From: Kitasatospora sp. NBC_01266
GTDB lineage: Bacteria; Actinomycetota; Actinomycetes; Streptomycetales; Streptomycetaceae
Assembly: GCF_036242395.1 (NCBI RefSeq)
Contig: NZ_CP108458.1
Span: forward strand, 6,944,001 to 7,008,000
Direction: 5' to 3'
DNA length: 64,000 nucleotides
The notes under the pieces are model-generated. The model saw only the letters and a program-made list of their open reading frames with translations. It did no database searches and had not been told where the DNA came from. A program made the position numbers and the translations under genes. Positions 1-8,136 of this stretch are shown here, piece after piece; position 1 is the first letter of the stretch; each line of letters begins with the position of its first letter.

Positions 1-785
1 CGGTGCTCACCGCGATCATGGTCGACATCCTCGCCTCGGGGCGGCGCGGCCAGCCGCGCAGCCCGAGCGCGGGCCTGCGCGGGCACGTGATCGTGGTCGG
101 GCTCGGCAACGTCGGCACCCGGGTGGCCACCCTGATGCACGAACTCGGGGTGCCGGTGGCCGGCCTGGAGCGCGACCCGCAGGCCCGCGGGATCGCCGCG
201 ATGCGCGCGCTCGGCATCCCGGTGGTGATCGGTGACGGTCCGCTGGCCGCCCAGCTGCGGATCGCGCGGGCCCAGCACGCCCGCGCGGTGGTCGCCGTCA
301 CCAGCGACGACGCGGTCAACCTGGAGGCGGCGCTGGAGGCCCGGGCGCAGCGCGAGAGCGTGCGGGTGGTGGTCCGGCTCTTCGACGACGACTTCGCCCA
401 GCACGTCTACTCGACCCTGGAGAACGTCGCCTCCCGCTCGGTCTCCTACCTGGCCGCCCCCGCCTTCGCCGCCGCGCTGATGGGCCGTGAGGTGCTCGGC
501 ACCCTCTCGGTCTTCCGGCACGTGCTGCTGATCGCCGAGCTGACGGCGGAGCAGGGCGGCGCGCTGGTCGGGATGAACCGCAACGCGTTGGAGGCGATCG
601 GCGGCCTGCGGGTGATCGCGGTGCGGCTGGCCCGGTCGCCCGACACCTACCAGTGGGGCTTCGCCGACCGCAGCCGGGGCCTGCTGCCCGGCGACCGGGT
701 GGTGGTGGTCGCCACCCGGGGCGGTCTGGCCAAGCTCAACAACGCCGCGCCGGAGCCGGTGATGGCCGAGCCGGCCGGCAGCTGA
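1..785 (+). CDS. TrkA-N/RCK domain potassium-transport regulator or channel, 5' truncated
   Basis: The visible 260 residues hold a Rossmann RCK_N domain with the nucleotide-binding glycine motif VVGLGNVGTR near residues 30-40, acidic residues at the following strand (LERD), and a C-terminal RCK_C-like segment ending GDRVVVVATRGG. RCK domains bind NAD(H)/ATP or ions and gate K+ transport at the inner face of the membrane. The frame is open to the window edge, so the N-terminal part (another RCK domain or a pore) probably lies upstream. The gene is convergent with the diiron oxygenase. Whether it is a free Trk subunit or a channel C-terminus cannot be decided here. Confidence 0.8.
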   Translation, partial: VLTAIMVDILASGRRGQPRSPSAGLRGHVIVVGLGNVGTRVATLMHELGVPVAGLERDPQARGIAAMRALGIPVVIGDGPLAAQLRIARAQHARAVVAVTSDDAVNLEAALEARAQRESVRVVVRLFDDDFAQHVYSTLENVASRSVSYLAAPAFAAALMGREVLGTLSVFRHVLLIAELTAEQGGALVGMNRNALEAIGGLRVIAVRLARSPDTYQWGFADRSRGLLPGDRVVVVATRGGLAKLNNAAPEPVMAEPAGS

Positions 786-816
786 GCCCAGGCCCGCGCC
801 GACCGGCGCGGGCCGG

Positions 817-1722
817 CTACGGCAGCAGCGAGCCCCGGCGCCACATCGCCTCGCTGCGCCGGTCGATGATGCCCAGCTCGGTGAAGAAGGAGATCGCCTT
901 GCGCGCCCAGTCCATCCTGGCCTGCCGCCAGTGCGGGTTGGCCTCGGCGACGGCCCTGGCCTGCTTGGGATCCAGGCCCGCCAGCGCGTAGACCCGGGGG
1001 TTGACGCACTCGATCACCGCCTCGTACGCCAGCACCCCGAGCACCTGGCGGAACACGGCCCGCCTGGCCGGGCTCATCCGCGCCCAGCGCCGCTCCAACT
1101 CGGGCTTGGCGTAACCGATGTGCCGGGCCTCCTCGATCACGTGGATCCTCGCCACCGAGCGGGCCAGCGGCTGCAGGCTCTCGTCCCGGATCATCTCGCG
1201 CTGCATCGCGTCGGTGAACTCCTCGACGAAGATCGCGCCCGCGAAGGTCAGCGTGGTGTCGTTGAGCAGCAGGTGCAGCTTGCCGCGCCGGTGCGCCCGG
1301 GTGCTGGGCCGGGCCGACGGGTAGCCGGTCTTGGTGATGTACCGGGCGAACATGGTGGAGTGGCGGCACTCGTCGGCCACCTCGGTCAGCGCGTACTGCG
1401 CGTGCTGGGTGGTCAGGTCGCCGTCGTAGACGTGCCGGACCAGGCCGTTCATCAGGATCAGCTCGAACCAGATGCCCGCCGAGGTGACGCTGGCCAGCTG
1501 ATGGGTGCTCAACTTCGCCTGCTGGCGCGGCGTCAGGCCGTGCCAGAGCTGGGTGCCGTAGAGCGAGACCCGGTGCGGCGGCAGGGCGAACTGGTCGGGG
1601 TCGATGGGGGCGTCCCAGTCGATCTCGGTGAGCGGGTCGTGGGAGTGCTTGGCGGAGACCCGCAGCAGGCGTTCGGCGTTCTGCTCGCGGACGTCCGGTG
1701 CGGTGGGGGCGAGGTCGCGCAT
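817..1722 (-). CDS. AurF-like diiron oxygenase
   Basis: A 301-residue protein with the carboxylate/histidine helices of the AurF (p-aminobenzoate N-oxygenase) family: ADECRHSTMF, FVEEFTDAMQREM and VIEEARHIGYAKPE supply the E-x-x-H type ligands for two irons. Relatives oxidise aryl amines or other small molecules with O2; the substrate here is unknown. It starts at ATG 1722, a short distance downstream of a TetR gene on the same strand (gap 33 nt), so the two are probably co-transcribed. No biosynthetic cluster surrounds it. Confidence 0.8.
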   Translation of the reverse strand: MRDLAPTAPDVREQNAERLLRVSAKHSHDPLTEIDWDAPIDPDQFALPPHRVSLYGTQLWHGLTPRQQAKLSTHQLASVTSAGIWFELILMNGLVRHVYDGDLTTQHAQYALTEVADECRHSTMFARYITKTGYPSARPSTRAHRRGKLHLLLNDTTLTFAGAIFVEEFTDAMQREMIRDESLQPLARSVARIHVIEEARHIGYAKPELERRWARMSPARRAVFRQVLGVLAYEAVIECVNPRVYALAGLDPKQARAVAEANPHWRQARMDWARKAISFFTELGIIDRRSEAMWRRGSLLP

Positions 1723-1755
1723 GGAGCGGCTCCGGTCAGGTGTGCGGCAGGGGTG

Positions 1756-2376
1756 TCAGATGCGGGTGGGGGTGGGGGTGGGAGTGCCGCCCAGGGCGCG
1801 CAGCGAGAAGGAGATCAGGGCGGGGATCAGGTCGTCGGGTGCCCGGCCGTGCGCGAGCGGGCCCACGAGTGCCTCGCCGACCCCGCCGACCAGCAGCGCG
1901 GCGGTCAACTCGGCATCCTGCGCGGGCAGTCGGCCGGCCTCGACGCCCTCGGCGATCCGTGCCGCGATCACGTCGCGAAAGGCCCGGCGGAAGACCAGGC
2001 GCTCGGCCTCCACCTCCGGGTCCACCGGCTCGGCCAGCAGCGCGTAGGCCAGCCGCGGGGCGCCCAGCGCGCGGCCCGCGAAGGTGCCGATCACCGAGGC
2101 GACCTGGGCGTGCAGGTCGCCCGCGAAGGCGGCCGACTCGCGCACCGCCGCCACCTCCCGGCCGACCACGGTGCGGAACAGCTCGGCCACCAGCTCGGCC
2201 TTGCTCGGGAAGGAGCGGTACACCGTCCCGGTGGCCACCCCGGCCCGCTCCGCCACGGCCGCCACCGAGCAGGCGGCGTAGCCGCGTTCGGCGAGCAGCT
2301 CGGTCGCGGCGGACAGCACCGTCTCGCGCTGGGCGTCGAGCCGGGCTTGCACGGCGGGAGTCTTCCGGTAGGCCAC
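1756..2376 (-). CDS. TetR/AcrR family transcriptional regulator
   Basis: A 206-residue protein with a classic N-terminal helix-turn-helix at residues 18-62 (AATELLAERGYAACSVAAVAERAGVATGTVYRSF split over helices 1-3) and a variable ligand-binding C-terminus. It begins with GTG at 2376. The gene immediately downstream encodes the AurF-like oxygenase, which is the most likely target together with its own promoter. The ligand is unknown. The C-terminus ends in a Thr-Pro repeat (TPTPTPT). Confidence 0.88.
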   Translation of the reverse strand: MAYRKTPAVQARLDAQRETVLSAATELLAERGYAACSVAAVAERAGVATGTVYRSFPSKAELVAELFRTVVGREVAAVRESAAFAGDLHAQVASVIGTFAGRALGAPRLAYALLAEPVDPEVEAERLVFRRAFRDVIAARIAEGVEAGRLPAQDAELTAALLVGGVGEALVGPLAHGRAPDDLIPALISFSLRALGGTPTPTPTRI

Positions 2377-2432
2377 GGCAAGAAGTGAAGCAGCGATTCA
2401 GTTCTTCGGCAATACCCCTGGCACGCGTGAAA

Positions 2433-2463
2433 CAGGGGTCCTGGCACGGTGCCAGGACCCCTG
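2433..2463. terminator. Perfect hairpin terminator between TetR gene and egt operon
   Basis: A perfect 15-bp inverted repeat (caggggtcctggcac / gtgccaggacccctg) with a one-base centre. It lies downstream of egtD and just upstream of the TetR start. It is probably the egt operon terminator, but the symmetry also fits a protein operator. There is no T-run, which is usual for Streptomyces. Confidence 0.65.
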
Positions 2464-2511
2464 CTCCGGGTAGGTGACTACATCGGCTGAATGACTACAC
2501 CAGCTGAATGA

Positions 2512-3486
2512 CTACACCGGCTCCGCCAGCGACAGCCCGAACCGGCCCTCGGGGTCGGTCCACCAGTGCCGCAGCGTGAAGGAGGCCTCGGCCAGCTCGG
2601 CGGCCACCTTGTCACGGCGGAACTTGGCCGAGACCTCGGTGCGCAGCTCCTCGCCCTCGGCGAAGTCCACCGCCATCGCCAGCGCCGGGATCGCCACCCG
2701 CTGCGCGGCCCGCGAGCGCAGCCGCATCTCGATCCACTCCTGCTCCGGGTCCCAGCGCGCGACGTGCTCGAACGCCCCCGGATCGAAGCCGGCGTTCAGC
2801 TCGCGGTTCAGCACGTTGAGCAGGTTCTTGTTGAACTCGGCGGTCACCCCGGCCGCGTCGTCGTACGCCGCCACCAGGACGGCCGGATCCTTGACCAGGT
2901 CGGTGCCGAGCAGCAGCGCGTCCCCGGGGGCCAGTTCGGCGCGCAGCGCGGCCAGGAAGCCGGCCCGCTCGGCGGGCAGCAGGTTGCCCAGCGTGCCGCC
3001 GAGGAAGGCCACCAGCTTCGGCGCGTGCGCCGCGCGGGGCAGGCCCAGGCTCGCGGTGAAGTCGGAGACCACCCCGTGGATCGCCAACTCGGGGTATTCG
3101 CCGGCCAGCGCCTGCCCGGCCTCGCGCAACGCGCTCTCCGAGACGTCCACCGGTACGTAGGTCTCCAGCGTGCCGAGCGCGCGCAGCGCGTCCAGCAGCA
3201 GCCGGGTCTTCTCCGAGGAGCCGGAGCCCAGTTCGACCAGGGTGCGGGCCCGGGTGGCCCGCGCGATCTCGGCGGCCCGCTCGGTGAGGATGGCCCGCTC
3301 GGCGCGGGTCGGGTAGTACTCGGGCAGTTTGGTGATGTCCTCGAACAGCTCGCTGCCCCGCTTGTCGTAGAACCACTTCGGCGGCAGCCACTTGGCCGGC
3401 GCGGTCAGGCCGTGGCGCACGTCCGAGCGCAGCGCCTGGGCGAAGTGGTCGGTGGGGAGCAGGCGGGTGAGCTCGAAGGCGGTCAT
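2512..3486 (-). CDS. egtD: L-histidine N-alpha-methyltransferase EgtD
   Basis: A 324-residue protein, close to the usual ~321. EgtD trimethylates histidine to hercynine with SAM in ergothioneine synthesis. The SAM-binding motif is LVELGSGSSEKTRLLLDAL (about residues 80-98). WLPPKWFYDKRGSELFEDI near the N-terminus and FNKNLLNVLNRELNAGFDP are typical of the DUF2260/EgtD family. ATG 3486 overlaps the egtC stop by four bases (ATGA), so translation is coupled. It is the last gene of egtABCD. Confidence 0.95.
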   Translation of the reverse strand: MTAFELTRLLPTDHFAQALRSDVRHGLTAPAKWLPPKWFYDKRGSELFEDITKLPEYYPTRAERAILTERAAEIARATRARTLVELGSGSSEKTRLLLDALRALGTLETYVPVDVSESALREAGQALAGEYPELAIHGVVSDFTASLGLPRAAHAPKLVAFLGGTLGNLLPAERAGFLAALRAELAPGDALLLGTDLVKDPAVLVAAYDDAAGVTAEFNKNLLNVLNRELNAGFDPGAFEHVARWDPEQEWIEMRLRSRAAQRVAIPALAMAVDFAEGEELRTEVSAKFRRDKVAAELAEASFTLRHWWTDPEGRFGLSLAEPV

Positions 3487-4256
3487 CTGATCCGGTCCTC
3501 TCGGGGAGCGGCGCTGGCATCCAGCGGGCGGATGGTCACCGCGTCGGGGGTGGCCAGTAGGACGGAGCGGTCGGGCACCGGGATCCAGCCGGGGCCGTCG
3601 TCGCCGGGTTCGGAGGCGACCAGCACGCTGTGGCCGAGCTCCAGGCGGTGGAAGAGGGTGTCCCCCCAGGTGGTCGCGGCTATCGAACGCCCGTCGGTGA
3701 CCAGCAGGTTGAGCCGGGCGTCGGCCTGGCGGGCGATCTCGCGGACGGTGGCCGCCAGCGCGTCGCCCACCTCCTGCCCGGCCCGCAGGCGCCGCCGCAG
3801 CAGCGCCCAGACCAGGGCGGAGTCGCAGCGCGCCTCCAGCCCCAGCAGCTCGGCCGGTTCGAGCAGCGCGGCCAGTTCGCCGGCCGCCGCCGGCCAGCCG
3901 GCGATCACGCCGTTGTGGCTGAACAGCCAGCCCTCCCCGGCGTACGGGGCTGCGGCCGCCTCGCCCGCCGTGGTCCCGGCGGTGGCCGAGCGGACGGCCG
4001 CCAGCAGGGCCCGGGTGCGGATCACCCGGGCCAGATCGGTCAGGTTCTCGTCGGCCCAGATCGGCACCGCCCGCCGGTAGCGGGCGGGTCGCGGGTCGCC
4101 CTCGACGTACCAGCCGAGCCCGAAGCCGTCCGCGTTCACCGTCCCGTGCCGTTGCAGGCGCGGCGACCAGGACTGCCGGTAGAGCCCGTAGGGCGGCTCG
4201 ACCAGCACCTCGGCCGGGCTCACCGGTACGCCCAGATAGGCGAGATGACGGCACAT
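3483..4256 (-). CDS. egtC: Gamma-glutamyl-hercynylcysteine sulfoxide hydrolase EgtC
   Basis: A 257-residue class II glutamine-amidotransferase-fold (Ntn) hydrolase that removes the gamma-glutamyl group from the EgtB product. The mature N-terminal nucleophile is Cys2 (MCRHLAYLG). NADGFGLGWY and LFSHNGVIAGW are the conserved substrate-loop motifs. ATG 4256 overlaps the egtB stop by one base (TGATG). The start is fixed by the need for Cys at position 2. Confidence 0.94.
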   Translation of the reverse strand: MCRHLAYLGVPVSPAEVLVEPPYGLYRQSWSPRLQRHGTVNADGFGLGWYVEGDPRPARYRRAVPIWADENLTDLARVIRTRALLAAVRSATAGTTAGEAAAAPYAGEGWLFSHNGVIAGWPAAAGELAALLEPAELLGLEARCDSALVWALLRRRLRAGQEVGDALAATVREIARQADARLNLLVTDGRSIAATTWGDTLFHRLELGHSVLVASEPGDDGPGWIPVPDRSVLLATPDAVTIRPLDASAAPREDRIR

Positions 4257-5620
4257 CAGCTGCCGTCCGCAAGGTCCCGGGCGGTGCGGAAGCCGGCGAA
4301 GATCTGCCGCCGGACCGGGTAGTCCCAGTTGCGGAAGGTGCCCCGGCAGGCCACCGGGGCGACCGCGAAGCTGCCGCCCCGCAGCACCTTGTACTCGGCC
4401 GGTTCGCCGGGCGGCGCGAAGAAGACCTCCGAGTACTCCCGGTAGGGCCAGGCCTTGAAGCCCGGGTACGGGGTGAAGTCGCTGGCCGTCCACTCCCACA
4501 CGTCGCCGATCAACTGCCGCACCCCGTAAGGCGATGCGCCCTCGGGGTAGCTGCCGACCGGGGCCGGCTGGAGGTGCCGCTGGCCCAGGTTGGCGTGCTG
4601 CGGACCGGGCGCCGCGTCGCCCCACGGGAAGCGGCGCGAGCGGCCGCTGACCGGGTCGTGCCGGGCGGCCTTCTCCCACTCGGCCTCGCTCGGTAGCCGC
4701 CGCCCGGCCCAGCGGGCGTAGGCGTCCGCCTCGTACCAGGTGACATGCAGCACCGGCTCGTCGGCCGGGACCGGTTCGAGGTGCCCGAAGCGGCGGCGCA
4801 GCCACTGGCCGTCCACTCGGCTCCAGAACAGCGGCGCGGTCAACTCGGCGCTCATCAGGTGCGCCCAGCCCGCCGGGCTCCACCAGCGCGGCTCCTGGTA
4901 GCCGCCGTCCTCGATGAAGCGCTGGTAGGCAGCGTTGCTGACCGGGGTGGTGTCGATCGCGAAGCCCGGCAGGTCCACCAGGTGCGCGGGGCGCTCGTTG
5001 TCCAGCGCCCACGGCTCGGTGTCGGTGCCCATGGTGAACGGACCTGCGGGGATGACGACTTCGGCGGGCAGCCGGTCCGCCGGCGCCGGCCCGGGGGCCG
5101 GTGCGGACAGTACGGCGGCGCCGGCGCGCAGCTGATGGGTGATCAGCATGGTTTCGTCGTGCTGCTGTTCGTGCTGGGCGATCAGCCCGAAGGCGAACCC
5201 GGCCTCCAGCAGCGGTTGGCCGGACAGCCGGACGTCGGCCAGCAGGTCGAACACCCGGCCGCGCACCTGGTGGGCGTAGTCGCGGGCCTCGGCGGGCGGC
5301 AGCAGCGGCAGCGAGGGGCGCGCGGAGCGCGGGTGCTCGAAGGCGTCGTAGAGCGGGTCGATCTCGGGGTGCATCGGCTCGCGGCCACCGACGTTGCGCA
5401 GCAGCCAGAGCTCCTCCTGGTTGCCGATGTGCGCCAGGTCCCAGACCAGCGGGGACATCAACCGCGAGTGCTGGGCGGTGAGTTCGCCGTCGTCCACGGA
5501 GTCGGTGAGCAGCCGGGTGCGGCTGCGTGCGGCCAGCAGCTCGGCGGCGATGGTCTCGCGCAGCTGCTCGTCACTCAGGTCACCGAGCCGGTGGGTGGCG
5601 GTCGGTTCGGGGTTCAGCAC
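4256..5620 (-). CDS. egtB: Hercynine oxygenase EgtB (iron-dependent sulfoxide synthase)
   Basis: A 454-residue protein that couples hercynine and gamma-Glu-Cys with O2. The N-terminal DinB-like domain supplies iron ligands: the His of DLAHIGNQEELWL and the HxxxHxE motif AQHEQQHDETM. The C-terminal half is a formylglycine-generating-enzyme (FGE-sulfatase) domain with GDVWEWTASDF and VLRGGSFA. The open frame extends to 6712, but that part is a shadow of egtA. The GTG at 5620 overlaps the egtA stop by seven bases and gives the family's usual length. Confidence 0.95.
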   Translation of the reverse strand: MLNPEPTATHRLGDLSDEQLRETIAAELLAARSRTRLLTDSVDDGELTAQHSRLMSPLVWDLAHIGNQEELWLLRNVGGREPMHPEIDPLYDAFEHPRSARPSLPLLPPAEARDYAHQVRGRVFDLLADVRLSGQPLLEAGFAFGLIAQHEQQHDETMLITHQLRAGAAVLSAPAPGPAPADRLPAEVVIPAGPFTMGTDTEPWALDNERPAHLVDLPGFAIDTTPVSNAAYQRFIEDGGYQEPRWWSPAGWAHLMSAELTAPLFWSRVDGQWLRRRFGHLEPVPADEPVLHVTWYEADAYARWAGRRLPSEAEWEKAARHDPVSGRSRRFPWGDAAPGPQHANLGQRHLQPAPVGSYPEGASPYGVRQLIGDVWEWTASDFTPYPGFKAWPYREYSEVFFAPPGEPAEYKVLRGGSFAVAPVACRGTFRNWDYPVRRQIFAGFRTARDLADGS

Positions 5621-7044
5621 GGGGCGTCCTCCTCGGGCGCGGGCCGGCGGGGCGCGGTCGGCGCCTCCAGCAGGTCGTCGGCGGGGCAGCGGCCCCTGGC
5701 GGGGTAGCGCTCGGCGAACTCGGCGACGGCCGAACGCAGTCGCCCGGCCCCGGGCCGTCCGGCCCGCGCCTGGTCGGCCAGCACCTGCTCGGCCGCCGTG
5801 AAGCAGCCGAGCGCCGCCCGGCGCAGCACCGGGTCGTCCATGCCCCGGGTCGCGGCCCTGGTCCAGGCCGGTCCGCGCGGTCCCGGCTCGGCGGTGGCCG
5901 CGGCCAGCGGCTCCAGGGCGGCCAGCGCGGCGTCGGCGGCCTTCGGGTCGGCGAACAGCGCGGCGGCCAGCGCGGCCGGGACCTGCCAGCCGTCGCCCGG
6001 CTGCGCGTCGATCATCCGCAGCTCCAGATAGCCGCGTGGGCGCACCGGGGGGAAGAGCGTGGTCATGTGGTAGTCGAGGTCGGCCAGGCTCGGCCGCTCG
6101 GCCTCGGGCCCGGCCAGCCAGTCGCGGAAGGTCAGTCCGACCGGCGCGCTCCACGGGTGGCCCTCCGGGCGGCGCACGCAGAGCACCGCGGCGTCCAGCA
6201 CGTAGCGGGCCCAGGCCGCGCGCGGATCGCCGTCCACGGCGGTGGGCGCCAGGGTGCGGCTGGGGTCCATCCGGGACCAGACGGCCTGCCGGGTGGACCG
6301 GTAGCCGGTCGGCCGGCCGTCCAGCAGTGGCGAGTTGGCGAAGGCGGCGACCAGCACCGGGCCGAGCCGGTGCGCCAGCTCCCAGCGGGCCCGGAAGTCG
6401 TGCCAGGCGCCGTCGGCCCGCGGGCCGCCAGTGCTGGTGCCGCCAGGGCCGTCGGTGCTTGGACCGCTGGCACTCGGGCCGTCGGTGCCCGCGTCCAGGC
6501 AGACCTGGGTGGAGGCGGTGGTGCACATCATGATCTTGCCCCACGGTCCGGTCCGCCCGAAGAACTCCTCCATGGCCAGGTAGCGCGGCTGACGGAGGGT
6601 CACCCGACGTTCCCTCGGGTGGGGTTCGGTACCGTAGCCGACGAGGGTCAGGTCCTGGGCGGCAAAGGCGGCGCGCAGGATACCGAGATCCTGGCTGGTG
6701 ATGTCGACGCAACCGGCGAGATCATCGGCGGCGGGGGAGCTGAGCTCGACCTGGCCGCCGGGTTCGCGGGTGAGCCGCGAGCCGTGCGGGAGAAGCGGGA
6801 GATCGGGGGAGAGCCGCAGGGAGTCCAGGGCGGCGTTCACCCGGTCGGGATCGGGGGCGGCATGAGGTCGACAGGAGTCGTGGACGAACCACTCCAGTTC
6901 GACTCCGACCTGCCCGGGTGGTCCGATCTTGAAACAGGTGCTGGCCACGTACGCCTCGGCGGACGACTGGGTCAGCGGGGTCACCGTTGGCGGTGCCTGT
7001 GGCTCGGTGTCGAGTGCTGAGCTCGACGGCCGTGCGACGTTCAC
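5614..7044 (-). CDS. egtA: Glutamate-cysteine ligase EgtA
   Basis: A 476-residue GCS2-family ligase that makes gamma-glutamylcysteine, the sulfur donor for EgtB. Recognisable blocks are VGVELEWFVHD, SRLTREPGGQVELSS, GRTGPWGKIMMCTTASTQV and GYLELRMIDAQPGDGW. Between the catalytic TTASTQVCLD and HDFRARWELAHRLG there is a low-complexity Gly/Ser/Thr/Pro insert of about 27 residues (4-5 DGPS/GGPR-type units, 6420-6500), probably a flexible surface loop. It starts with GTG 7044 and leads the egtABCD operon. No egtE candidate lies nearby. Confidence 0.93.
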   Translation of the reverse strand: MNVARPSSSALDTEPQAPPTVTPLTQSSAEAYVASTCFKIGPPGQVGVELEWFVHDSCRPHAAPDPDRVNAALDSLRLSPDLPLLPHGSRLTREPGGQVELSSPAADDLAGCVDITSQDLGILRAAFAAQDLTLVGYGTEPHPRERRVTLRQPRYLAMEEFFGRTGPWGKIMMCTTASTQVCLDAGTDGPSASGPSTDGPGGTSTGGPRADGAWHDFRARWELAHRLGPVLVAAFANSPLLDGRPTGYRSTRQAVWSRMDPSRTLAPTAVDGDPRAAWARYVLDAAVLCVRRPEGHPWSAPVGLTFRDWLAGPEAERPSLADLDYHMTTLFPPVRPRGYLELRMIDAQPGDGWQVPAALAAALFADPKAADAALAALEPLAAATAEPGPRGPAWTRAATRGMDDPVLRRAALGCFTAAEQVLADQARAGRPGAGRLRSAVAEFAERYPARGRCPADDLLEAPTAPRRPAPEEDAPC

Positions 7045-7221
7045 TGCGTTTCACCGTCCTCATGATCCGGTTCGGGGCAACCAGGTCTTCTTGCCCAGTT
7101 TGCGGCGGCCTATCCGGCGTTGCTCGGCCGCACAGTGTCGATTCCCCGGGGTCGGCGCGGGCAACCGAGTGAGGTGAGGCGGCTCACACCTGACGCAGCG
7201 GGCGGCTGGGCGGAAATATGT

Positions 7222-7274
7222 GGGGAGCTTCTCCCCGTTTGGAGTACAGTCAGATAAGTGGGGAGCGAATCCCC
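7222..7274 (+). promoter_or_regulatory. Paired TetR operator candidate GGGGANNNNNTCCCC
   Basis: Two 15-bp dyads of the form GGGGANNNNNTCCCC, at 7222-7236 (GGGGAG CTT CTCCCC) and 7260-7274, with centres 38 bp apart. They lie just upstream of the TetR start at 7297. The spacing puts them on either side of the likely promoter, which suits negative autoregulation; the role is inferred. Confidence 0.6.
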
Positions 7275-7296
7275 GGAAACGGAAAGGAGCGCCGCG

Positions 7297-7992
7297 ATGG
7301 GGACCAAGCAGGTGGGGACCTGTACCTCCGCGCTCGCTGCGGGTATCCGCGCGGCCGCACCCCGACTCCGCAGGGACGCCACCCTCAACCGTGAGCGGAT
7401 CCTGGACGCCGCCAGGCGGCTGTTCGCCCTCGAAGGCGCCGATGTGCCGCTGGACGAGATCGCCAAGCAGGCCGGTGTCGGCAACGCGACGCTCTACCGC
7501 AACTTCCCCGACCGCACCGCGCTGGTCCGCCAGGTCGCGCTCTCGGTCATGGAGCGCGGGGTGGAGCAGGCCCGCGAGGCGCTGGCCGCCCCGGGCGACC
7601 CGTTCGAGGCACTGCGCGGCTTCGTGCTCGGCGCCGCCGAGGGGCAGGTCGGAGCGCTCTGCTCGCTGCTCTCCGAGCACCTGGCACTGCGCGAGGACGA
7701 GCAGCTCTTCGCCACCCGGGCGGAGCTGTGGCAGCTGGTCGAGGAGCTGATGACCCGGGCCAGGCTGGCCGGCTCGCTGCGCCCCGACGTGGGCGCGGCC
7801 GACCTGCTGGGCGCGGTGGCCCGGCTGACCCGTCCGCTGCCCGGCAGTGCCGACTGCCTGGAGAACGAGCTGAACGAGATGTTCGTCAACCGCCACCTGC
7901 ACCTGTTCATGGACGGGCTGCGCACGCCGGTGACCTCCGTCCTGCCCGGACGGGTGGCCTGCCTGGAGGACCTCTTCCCATCGACCCGCTGA
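7297..7992 (+). CDS. TetR family regulator, likely repressor of the adjacent MFS exporter
   Basis: A 231-residue protein with HTH helices (residues ~30-70: RERILDAARRLF, VPLDEIAKQAGVGNATLYRNFPDR) and a SbtR-like C-terminal domain. The frame is open back to 7258, but ATG 7297 has a good ribosome site (AAAGGAG, 8 nt away). The strand and 144-nt gap to the MFS gene suggest a regulator-exporter pair. A run of CTGACCTG and CGACC repeats fills the gap. Confidence 0.88.
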   Translation: MGTKQVGTCTSALAAGIRAAAPRLRRDATLNRERILDAARRLFALEGADVPLDEIAKQAGVGNATLYRNFPDRTALVRQVALSVMERGVEQAREALAAPGDPFEALRGFVLGAAEGQVGALCSLLSEHLALREDEQLFATRAELWQLVEELMTRARLAGSLRPDVGAADLLGAVARLTRPLPGSADCLENELNEMFVNRHLHLFMDGLRTPVTSVLPGRVACLEDLFPSTR

Positions 7993-8136
7993 CCTGCTGA
8001 CCTGCTGAGCCGCTGACCTGCTGGTCGACCCGGTTCGACCTCCTCTGCTCGACCTCTGTTTCGACCCTCGACTTCACCGGACGCGGCACCGCCGTGTCCG
8101 ATCGCAAGCAACTCCTGCCGTTAGGTGAGTACACCC

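Noticed and set aside
5621..6712. N-terminal extension of EgtB
   Set aside because: The open frame continues, but it is a shadow of egtA; family length and the GTG overlap favour 5620.
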